NCBI GenBank assembly: GCA_004325065.1
Contig: PITI01000237.1
Location: forward strand, 1 to 16,166
Reading direction: 5' to 3'
Length of the DNA stretch: 16,166 bases
DNA from: Hamiltosporidium magnivora
Taxonomy: Eukaryota > Microsporidia > Dubosqiidae
Positions within the stretch are counted from its first letter, which is position 1; the number at the start of each line of letters is the position of its first letter. Position numbers and translations under genes: made by a program. Below, piece by piece: positions 9,897 to 16,166 of this stretch. The notes under the pieces were generated by a model. It saw only the letters and a program-made list of their open reading frames with translations. It did no database searches and was not told the DNA's origin.

Positions 9897-10037
9897 TCTT
9901 ATGATAAATTTTATATTATATTTACTTGAAATGGTGAAGAGAGTATAACCGCATAAAAAACTTTCTGTTTGGCAATGAGTATGTGAAACTGATGTCAGGA
10001 TAATTTTTTCGATGTTTGGTGGAGATAAAACCACGTT

Positions 10038-10047
10038 GCATCTTTGG
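10038..10047 (+). repeat. Left copy of the island's inverted repeat
   Basis: GCATCTTTGG is the exact reverse complement of 11391-11400. Similarity beyond ten bases is slight. Confidence 0.45.
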
Positions 10048-10818
10048 TTATTCCATGGGAGTTTGTATAAATAGGAGAGGTCTACGAAATAGCAAAACTT
10101 TTTTTACAAATTTATTTGTAGTTTTTTATGTAATTAGATTGCAGACCGCAGCTAAAAATGTAAGTAATTGCCATGTAAAAGCATGGAAACCTAACTTTGC
10201 ACACTCACACTCGGGTTAGAAGACTTGCCTCTGGGAATATTAAAATAAAAACATTTAAAGCCGGGAAAGCTATGTAGCAGGTTATACTTTTTGGTCTGAC
10301 ATTGCACTCTCTAAGTGGACTTTATTTAACACTCTCAAATATATCTTAGCTAGAAGTTTATTGCGTTCAGACAGTGTAGAGTAATTGGGAATGCTGCATA
10401 GTCTTGGGGAGCCCAACCTGGGTTTCACCCTACGATTGCACTTCATGTAACGGACATATACATGAACCCCTTCGCTCATTGATTGGGTTCTAAACTCCTT
10501 TTAGATCGAAGGCTTTGTTATGTAGGTATCGTAGGGGATACAGATAGTATTTTGAAGGTGTTGTTATATTTTTATAGTAGAACTGCGTAATAAAAGCAGA
10601 TACAATATAAGAATTGCCACTATTTTGTAAAAAAAGTGATATTTTTTGAATAAAAAAAATATACGTTGCTAATAAATTACCCGCCAAATTTTCTGAAATA
10701 CACTTTTACGTCATAAAACACACACATACATTTTGCTTCCGAATTACCCTCATAATATTTAGCGACGCAGAGCTTTTCTGGGATATTTTACCACTACCCA
10801 ATGGAAAATAAAAATAAA

Positions 10819-10887
10819 GGGGACGGAGTTTGGAGAGGTGAGGTGAATAAACCTAACTAAATACGAAATTCAATGCCTTCCGTCTCC
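10819..10887 (+). other. Stem-loop with G.U pairs inside the G+C-rich island
   Basis: GGGGACGGAG (10819-10828) can pair with TTCCGTCTCC (10878-10887). All ten positions pair if two G.U wobbles are allowed, which would only be stable as plus-strand RNA. Inside the 49-base loop a second small hairpin, AGGT (10841-10844) with ACCT (10851-10854), can form. This is suggestive of a structured RNA or a transposon sub-end, but there are no homologues here to test covariation. Confidence 0.25.
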
Positions 10888-11390
10888 TAAAAATATATTC
10901 GTAATATTTATATAGCGAAACAAGATCTATCCGAATGGTATATAGTCGGAATATGCGAAATAATGGCAAAATACTGGGTTTCATTTGAATTTGATACACT
11001 CTTTATCCTTCGAATAAAAGAGACTTGCATTACTTCAACGACCTAAGCAGTCAAAATAACGATTTCCAAAGCGCATAAATAAAATTTAGAGCACTTAATC
11101 ATTAACAGATTGCTTTCTCATTCCAAAAAAAATAAAAGTTCTCCACCATGCCGGGAACAGAATTGGCTTGAAGTATTCTCTGATTATCGTAAGAAACAAC
11201 TAAAAAGGGCTGGTACTCCAAGGTGGGTTAAGGCGAAATGCTTAAAATCCATTCTTCAAAATCACCTTATTATGAAACCCAAAAAAATAAACAACCCCAC
11301 TGGAAAAAGACCAATGGGCGGCATCACCGGATGTGTCCAAAGCTCGTGCAGAGCTATAGTGCCGAGGATGATGACGAACCAAACTAACGG

Positions 11391-11400
11391 CCAAAGATGC
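11391..11400 (-). repeat. Right copy of the island's inverted repeat
   Basis: CCAAAGATGC is the exact reverse complement of the left copy and lies where G+C content drops back to background. Confidence 0.45.
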
Positions 11401-11837
11401 TTCTATTACTTATCGTTAAATTTAATCAAAATATATTAATAATTTTAGATCATAATTAATATTGTAAGCTTGGTTAGGCATAGCAATTAAGTTTTTAGTC
11501 AGATGATAATGCTAGATTCTTTATTTATATAAGTTATATATTAAGCAAGAATGCAACAAGCATCGCTTTTAGTTAAATCAAAATTTGAATGAAACATGCC
11601 TAGATATAAGTTAAAAACAAATTTATTCAGTCATAGCTCTTGCATTTTCAAAGAAACGAAGAAATATCGAACAAAAAGGCATAAATTTTAATATAGGGAA
11701 AGATGATATAAAACCACTATACGGATAGAAAATATTATCAAGGTTTAATATATGGCAGATCTAGAAGTTATAAATTGAGTCGTGTAAATATTTAAACTAT
11801 ATAATTATATATTAGATAATTTTTTTTGGTTGCATTT

Positions 11838-12568
11838 ATGACCGAAAGCAGGAACTGGTTTCTATTTTACGATGAAAATAGTTACAAAAAAGTAGAAATT
11901 GAATTAAACAATTATATTTCTAGTTTGCAAGTGAAGAAATTTGTTAAAACTTATTGATGTAAATATCATAAATATTTTAAAGAGAAATCGATTCCGAACG
12001 ATCTATCATATGAACAATATAAATGAGTTTAATAAAATAAATGATTCACTCGTTGCTAGATTTTAAATTAATTTAAATTTTAGTTTACGGCGTATAATAA
12101 AAACGTTTTTTTAAAATATTTTTTAACTTAATATCTAAGAAATTGTGAGATAAAAACTAGATTAATATCAAAATTAGTTGATCTAAATATATTTTATTTA
12201 AATTATATCAAGGGAAAGTTTCAAATGCTTGAAGTCGAAAGATTTTTTTCAAAATAATTACTTATAACAGAACAAGTTTTATGTAAAATCAGAGTACTAA
12301 AACTGTTTCGATATGTCATCAGGTGAAATATGAATTTGCCCAAGATACCCCGAAATTACATTAAAAACTCTGTATTTCATTTAAAGAAGTCATAAATTTA
12401 AGAATTCTTGCATACAATAAGTTAGAAAATATACTTATTTGTTTAAACAATAGATTCGATATAAAAAGTAAGTCGAAATATATTATGAAACCAAATGAAG
12501 AAGAGCAAGAAACAATCAACTGCATTCAAATATATCTCTTTACTGCACATAATAATCATAATTTATAA
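11838..12568 (+). pseudogene. Decayed gene, possibly of a leucine-rich-repeat-type protein
   Basis: From ATG 11838 one frame is open for 39 codons (starting MTESRNWFLFYDENSYKKVE), passes TGA at 11955 and ends at TGA 12024. The same frame is open again at 12132-12254 (41 codons), 12258-12323 and 12327-12392, separated by TAA 12255 and TGA 12324. Near 12380, in a TTTAAAG context, the sense shifts to a frame open for 67 codons (12365-12565), ending in TAA at 12566. Regularly spaced Leu, Ile and Asn (ISKLVDLNIFYLNYIKGKF and later LENILICLNNRFD) recall leucine-rich repeats, a group known to form large families in microsporidia. The 100 bases around 12030-12130 are too degraded to follow. The relic status rests on the many in-phase runs; the LRR label is a guess. 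Confidence 0.4.
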
Positions 12569-12835
12569 AAAATGTCAATAAAATACAGAATATAAAAATT
12601 ATTTTTTTAAAATTCCAATTACAGTCTAAACTAAATTCCAACATAAAAACTTAACTTTTTTTTAATACCAAAATGAGTATACTATGTGAAAAAAGAATAA
12701 TTTACAACATAAAAGTCCATTGGAAACTTAAAAAACCTATAATTTGTAAAATTATTTATTAACAACATTTTTAAATTTCTATTTTTTTACAAAATTATTA
12801 ATATTTTAACAAAAAAAATAAATAAATCAAACGAC

Positions 12836-13099
12836 TCATCTTTTATTTATAAAATAAGCAAACACTACTGATCCAACGAAAACACAGAAAGATATAAAAA
12901 GTTGCATTCCGCCTGATTTACCACCAAATCTTGCATACAGATGTAACAAAAATACAGTTCCTATAAAAATAAGAGATATAACTAGTACATGTACAGGACT
13001 TATACTAAATAAGTTGGGTTGTTCGTCTAACAATTTCATAAGTGTCTGATTCTTCTTTTGCACATTTTTATTTGGATTTCTTAAATCTATTCTCTTCAT
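12836..13099 (-). CDS. Sec61-beta-like ER translocon subunit with an extra C-terminal membrane segment
   Basis: This 87-residue protein has a basic, polar N-terminal part (1-33) and then SPVHVLVISLIFIGTVFLLH (residues 34-53). That is very close to the conserved P-V..VLV.SL.FI..VF.LH signature of the Sec61-beta (Sbh1) transmembrane anchor. Sec61-beta is the small tail-anchored subunit of the Sec61 channel, which moves secretory and membrane proteins into the ER. Normal Sec61-beta ends a few residues after this helix. Here a GGKSGG linker leads into a second hydrophobic segment (66-84) and a basic end, NKR. With positive charges at both ends, both termini would face the cytosol. The ATG at 13099 is supported by a CCCC motif immediately upstream, and the stop is TGA, showing that the standard code applies. 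The identity rests on one helix, so another small two-helix ER protein is possible. Confidence 0.6.
   Translation of the reverse strand: MKRIDLRNPNKNVQKKNQTLMKLLDEQPNLFSISPVHVLVISLIFIGTVFLLHLYARFGGKSGGMQLFISFCVFVGSVVFAYFINKR
12842..12847 (-). terminator. AATAAA within the last codons of the Sec61-beta-like gene
   Basis: On the minus strand AATAAA falls in the Asn-Lys codons just before AGA and the TGA stop. It is consistent with extremely short 3' UTRs, but is also simply what Asn-Lys codons spell. Confidence 0.25.
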
Positions 13100-13101
13100 T
13101 T

Positions 13102-13125
13102 GGGGATAAAAAACAATATTTATTT
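13102..13125 (-). promoter_or_regulatory. CCC-type start-proximal motif and AT-rich box of the Sec61-beta-like gene
   Basis: On the minus strand the sequence before the ATG reads TTTTTTATCCCCAA. CCCC at 13102-13105 is two bases from the ATG, and an A/T-rich box (AATAAATATT) lies just upstream. CCC- or GGG-like motifs next to start codons are a known feature of microsporidian genes. Such a G/C run is rare in this background. Confidence 0.55.
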
Positions 13126-13531
13126 TACCCTCATAAAATCCTTCCTAAAAAAATATGAGAAATATTTTTTATGCCCAATAAAGATAGAAATAGGAAAAAC
13201 GCTTCAATAAATCATAGCATCCAAATAAAAATATCTTTATGCACTATTAAGATAAGAATAAATAATCAATGATTTCAGTCAATTACATTTGAATAAAACT
13301 ATTTTTATGAACTGATAAGGTATAGATTAGACCAATCACGCATTATTAACTATGTATTTTTAAATATACAATAGATATAAAATGAATATGGATAATAGTC
13401 AATTGAAAAATGCTAAATATATCTTCTAATCATAAAATAAATTACAAGTTAAATATTAACGAACAAACAATTATTTGTAAAAAAACAAAATTTCGAAATT
13501 TATTCAAAATATCAGTTCTATAATAATTTAA

Positions 13532-13783
13532 TACAAGTATTTTATAATTGTATGAAAAGATATTTTTGTTTCATTGATATTCTGAATTGGTAAAAATTGG
13601 ATGATTAATGATACTGATTTCCTGAGTAATTTAAGAAAAACAAATCAAGTTAAGCTTAAAGCTGCTATATCTAGGATATAAATGTATAATTATTTCGAAT
13701 TATTTTTAATAAAATATTTGGAGTTTTGTAGAGTATATTATAAACCCGATGACTCAGTGTCAACATCTACTTCTTCTAAATAA
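13532..13783 (+). pseudogene. Decayed gene fragment with a natural-looking C-terminus
   Basis: One frame carries protein-like residues from 13532 to TAA at 13781, interrupted by TGA 13553, TGA 13583 and TAA 13679. The longest parts read WMINDTDFLSNLRKTNQVKL and, after the last internal stop, FLIKYLEFCRVYYKPDDSVS followed by a Ser/Thr-rich end. Upstream, an ATG at 13381 opens a frame (MNMDNSQLKNAKYIF) that with one shift continues as polar, Lys/Asn-rich sequence towards 13510 and may be the original N-terminus. The stretch VKLKAAISRI..FELFLIKY distantly recalls the middle of SKP1/elongin-C BTB folds, but too little is left to claim it. A further protein-like run in another frame lies at about 13925-14043 and could belong to the same or another lost gene. 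Confidence 0.35.
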
Positions 13784-14774
13784 ATTTAAAGCTTAAAGCT
13801 GAAATATAACTCGTTTAATTTAAGAAATTCTTAAGAAAAAATAATTTGGTGTGAATATTTGAACAAAAACAGATATCAAAAATTGGAAAAATAGATTAGA
13901 TGTTATTGTCTGAAATAAGATATCACATTCCTTATCTTTTTTTATGTCGGAATTGCTTCTCAAGATTCACTTCAAATTTTTAATACCAAAGAATATGACT
14001 TCTTTGATAAATACTTGGTTTATTTAATATGTTTTGTATTGTAATAAGCTCACATTTTACAGCATGAGATGTTATTATAAGTAAATACTATATAAAAGTG
14101 TTGTAAGAAAACTTTCTAAGTATGCGTAATAATCGAATAATACTTGCAGCAGATAGAGCCATAAAAACATTCGAAACCATTTATTTTGCTAGAATAGAGA
14201 ATTTAAATATGAACTGAATGACTATAAAAACCAAAAAACAATAAAACTAAATATCAAACAACAAGAAAGCACATAAACGAGTCATAAAGAAACAATAACA
14301 CCATCAGATATACAGTAAACCTCTAAGTAAACAAAAATCAAAATCATTTATTTTCTTAATTATAGACAAAAAAATCCAAAATGATAGATTAACTTAAAAT
14401 ATATAAAAGCGTATCCATATAAAATCATGTATCTTATAAAAACTTTAAGTGGTAAAAAGAAAGCAAATTTTAACAAAGAAACAAATCAACCAAACATTTT
14501 ATAATAATTTGATTCTATTTCAAATTTAAAAAAACATTTTTTATATTCTTTCTTTAATTTAATTTCTAAAGCAAAGTTTACAGCAATTAAATTATTTTTT
14601 TTATAACAAAATAATTTTTTAAAATAAATTTTAAATGGTAGAAGAAATTATTTAAAAGAGAGGTAAACTTGGTAACTCAGATTTTAAATAAATAAAAATA
14701 ATTTTAAATTTCCTTTTTAGTTAAATTTTTATTCTAAAAATAAAATTGTTTTTAAACACCTCTATTATAACCAC
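13784..14774. other. Stretch with short protein-like fragments only
   Basis: There are two items: a 39-codon run ending near 14043, whose end reads FNTKEYDFFDKYLVYLICF, and a 31-codon ATG-initiated frame at 14122-14217 (MRNNRIILAADRAIKTFETI). Neither is long enough to support a gene. A 13-base direct repeat, AAGCTTAAAGCTG, occurs at 13652-13664 and 13789-13801. The remainder, 14330-14770, is A+T-rich filler with no RNA gene visible. Confidence 0.35.
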
Positions 14775-15067
14775 GTATTAACTAACAAACAACTAACAGT
14801 AATTTTAAAATTATAACATAATTGTAAACTTAGCAAATAAGAGGAACATTGCAATTGACTTACTAATATTAATTTTAAAATTTTAGAGTGTAAGTATTGA
14901 AAGAATAACAAGTAAAACCATTAAAAGAAATAAAATCGAATAATGAACATCAATTTTAAAGACTTAACTAGTAATTATTTAAAGAAAGACAACTAAAACC
15001 ATTAAAAGAAATAAAATGACTAACTAACATTAATTTTAAAGACTTAACTAGTAATTATTTAAAGAAA
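14775..15067. repeat. Degenerate tandem repeat of about 80 bp
   Basis: Two good copies lie side by side at about 14913-14987 and 14994-15067. Both contain AAAACCATTAAAAGAAATAA, then AATTTTAAAGACTTAACTAG, and end in TAATTATTTAAAGAAA, with a period of 80 to 81 bases. At least one and perhaps two more eroded copies precede them, recognisable by GACTTACTAATATTAATTTT near 14856 and AACTAACAGTAATTTTAAAA near 14790. The tract lies just past the 3' end of the SFT2-like gene and has no coding potential. Confidence 0.75.
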
Positions 15068-15129
15068 AAATTAAATAATTATAAACCAACATTTCATAAA
15101 TAAAAAAAATAACAAACAATTGACATTCA

Positions 15130-15135
15130 TTTATT
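15130..15135 (-). terminator. AATAAA overlapping the stop codon of the SFT2-like gene
   Basis: On the minus strand the last Lys codon, the TAA stop and the next A spell AATAAA. The arrangement parallels the end of the pseudogene at 3763 and suggests a 3' UTR of only a few bases. Confidence 0.4.
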
Positions 15136-15679
15136 TAAGCAGTGTAAATCTAGCAAACAACATCTTTGAAATACCAGAAAGTCCTTTTGTACCACCTGGA
15201 ACAAAAGTAAATACAAACACAACAAAGCTCGTCACCTGTAGTATAGCAAATGCAAAGTTAAGAAAATAACTTCGTATTTTTATAGCACTGTACAGCGTAA
15301 TAAAAGTACTTGCAAGAAACATGACAGTATAAGGCCGTTTATCTTTTTGAAAAATACCACCCAAATATGTTCGAAATCCCAAAACAAATCCCATCATAGA
15401 AAACAACAAAAAGTTGGACAAAGCGTAGGGAAAAGCAAATTTTGCAGGATTAAAAAATGCACTTAAAATGTTGAACATGCTGTATATAAATGTAAATATT
15501 CCTAATCCAAAGAAAATAAGAAAACAAACTGCTCTTTGATAGTAACTCAGTCCAAAGAATTCTAAATCTACGAAACGAGACTCTTTGTATGTTTTTCTGT
15601 AATAAACTGGTATTTTAAAATCAAATCTTGGCTTTTCATCGACTTCAAATGCTTTTCTCAACGGATCATTGTGTAACAT
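15131..15679 (-). CDS. SFT2: SFT2-family vesicle transport membrane protein
   Basis: This 182-residue protein belongs to the SFT2 family. In yeast, Sft2 is a Golgi membrane protein that aids fusion of endosome-derived vesicles with the late Golgi, overlapping in function with Got1. A polar N-terminus of about 43 residues is followed by LSYYQRAVCFLIFFGLGI, matching the family's 'LS..QR..GF..C..LGI' entry into helix 1. Four helices follow at about 50-73, 82-103, 117-135 and 138-161. The family landmarks are present: FAFPYALSNF before helix 2, a short loop after GFRTYLGGIF, and FAILQVTSFVVFVFTFVPGG in helix 4. I start at the ATG at 15679, because an in-frame TTG 18 bases upstream would place the CCCC promoter motif inside the protein. 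The gene is intact and lies between two unrelated tandem-repeat tracts. Confidence 0.85.
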   Translation of the reverse strand: MLHNDPLRKAFEVDEKPRFDFKIPVYYRKTYKESRFVDLEFFGLSYYQRAVCFLIFFGLGIFTFIYSMFNILSAFFNPAKFAFPYALSNFLLFSMMGFVLGFRTYLGGIFQKDKRPYTVMFLASTFITLYSAIKIRSYFLNFAFAILQVTSFVVFVFTFVPGGTKGLSGISKMLFARFTLLK

Positions 15680-15682
15680 AAA

Positions 15683-15709
15683 GGGGTTGTTTTTCAAACA
15701 TTTTTATTC
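15683..15709 (-). promoter_or_regulatory. CCC-type motif and A/T box of the SFT2-like gene
   Basis: On the minus strand CAACCCCTTT directly precedes the ATG, with CCCC at 15683-15686, three bases from the start codon. GGAATAAAAATG lies about 20 bases further up as a TATA-like box. The motif parallels that of the Sec61-beta-like gene and decides the start codon. Confidence 0.55.
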
Positions 15710-15750
15710 CTTTTTTAACCAATCAAAACTTAAAGATAAGAAAATTTAGA

Positions 15751-16166
15751 GGGGGTTTTAAATATAAAAGAGATGGTTTTAAATATAAAAGGGATAGTTT
15801 TAATAGAAGGGACTGTTTTTAATAGAAAGAATGGTTTTAAATATAAAAGAGATGGTTTTATAATTAAAAGGGATAGTTTTAATAGAAGGGTCTGTTTTTA
15901 ATAGAAAGAATGGTTTTAAATATAAAAGAGATGGTTTTAAATATAAAAGGGATAGTTTTAATAGAAGGGTCTGTTTTTAATAGAAAGAATGGTTTTAAAT
16001 ATAAAAGAGATGGTTTTATAATTAAAAGGGATAGTTTTAATAGAAGGGTCTGTTTTTAATAGAAAGAATGGTTTTAAATATAAAAGAGATGGTTTTATAA
16101 TTAAAAGGGATAGTTTTAAATATAAAAGGGATAGTTTTAAATATAAAAGGGATAGTTTTAATAGAA
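15751..16166. repeat. Nested 79-bp tandem array upstream of the SFT2-like gene
   Basis: The array is built of related 18-21 bp units of the form GATGGTTTTAAATATAAAAG. Four different units (21, 18, 20 and 20 bases) make a 79-bp higher-order repeat. The unit beginning G(A/T)CTGTTTTTAATAGAAAGA starts at 15811, 15890, 15969 and 16048, exactly 79 bases apart each time. The 21-base unit occurs in two forms (AAATATAAAAGG and ATAATTAAAAGG), in the order 1, 2, 1, 2, 2. The 3' end of the window shows two copies of another variant, so the array runs past the edge. It starts about 70 bases upstream of the SFT2 ATG. No frame is open through it, and 79 is not a multiple of three. Confidence 0.9.

Larger units (their letters stand above)
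10038..11400. mobile_element. G+C-richer island bounded by 10-bp inverted repeats: candidate decayed mobile element
   Basis: Composition changes sharply here. Stretches such as 10381-10460 and 11321-11400 are close to 50% G+C by direct count, against about 20% around them. GCATCTTTGG at 10038-10047 and its exact reverse complement at 11391-11400 sit at the two edges, giving a unit of 1363 bp, a size usual for small DNA transposons. No intact transposase is present. Both strands carry several open frames of 40 to about 110 codons without clear starts, for example minus-strand frames at 10282-10479 and 10490-10687, a minus-strand frame ending near 10908 that contains YHSDRS, and a plus-strand frame covering 11110-11439. 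I see no target-site duplication beyond two bases. It could equally be a foreign insertion or hold a structured RNA. Known small-RNA signatures (U6, RNase P, SRP) were not found. Confidence 0.3.

Noticed and set aside
10281..10500. tRNA, snRNA, RNase P or SRP RNA in the G+C-rich island
   Set aside because: I looked for the T-loop GTTCGA, the U6 ACAGAGA core and the GAGGAAAGTC box of RNase P RNA and did not find them.
10016..11439. Open frames of 65-110 codons in the G+C-rich island as genes
   Set aside because: None has a convincing ATG, start-proximal motif or recognisable domain, and longer chance frames are expected where G+C is higher.
15680..15697. Six extra N-terminal codons of the SFT2-like protein from a TTG start
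   Set aside because: The stretch contains the CCCC motif used as a start-proximal signal, and an ATG follows immediately.
15751..16166. CRISPR array or coding repeat
   Set aside because: The units are directly adjacent variants without unique spacers, the context is eukaryotic, and every frame contains stops.

Overview
The window looks like nuclear DNA of a microsporidian with an expanded, gene-poor, very A+T-rich genome (about four fifths A+T by eye). This is inferred from: compact, divergent, intronless versions of three eukaryotic genes (Sm protein E, a Sec61-beta-like protein, an SFT2-family protein); CCC-type motifs within a few bases of two start codons; and AATAAA signals overlapping or next to stop codons. 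Edhazardia- or Hamiltosporidium-type genomes fit the low gene density, but the sequence alone does not name the species.

Layout. At 3-203 is the 3' end of an unrecognised acidic protein. From 335 to about 5.1 kb lies a series of broken plus-strand reading frames: a 137-codon open frame with no start codon (335-1042), a weaker membrane-protein-like relic (1517-1876), a clear pseudogene ending in a HAD-phosphatase domain (1970-3763), and a weak relic (4779-5096). SmE is on the minus strand at 6798-7058. After a 2-kb stretch with no clear gene comes a minus-strand single-pass membrane protein broken only by two one-base homopolymer frameshifts (9056-9896). An island of clearly higher G+C (10038-11400) follows, bounded by a 10-bp inverted repeat and probably a decayed mobile element or foreign insertion. 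Two further plus-strand relics (11838-12568; 13532-13783) flank the minus-strand Sec61-beta-like gene (12836-13099). The SFT2-like gene (15131-15679, minus) sits between two tandem-repeat tracts: a degenerate one of about 80 bp downstream and a precise, nested 79-bp array upstream.

How the genes relate. The three intact genes are unlinked housekeeping functions, not an operon: pre-mRNA splicing (SmE), ER protein translocation (Sec61-beta-like) and Golgi/endosome membrane traffic (SFT2). SmE implies that the organism keeps a spliceosome. The main theme is decay: much of the apparent intergenic DNA carries traces of former genes. I found no convincing new biological system. The best leads are the stop-codon pattern of the 335-1042 relic, the bounded G+C island, and the promoter-like motifs inside the 79-bp array.
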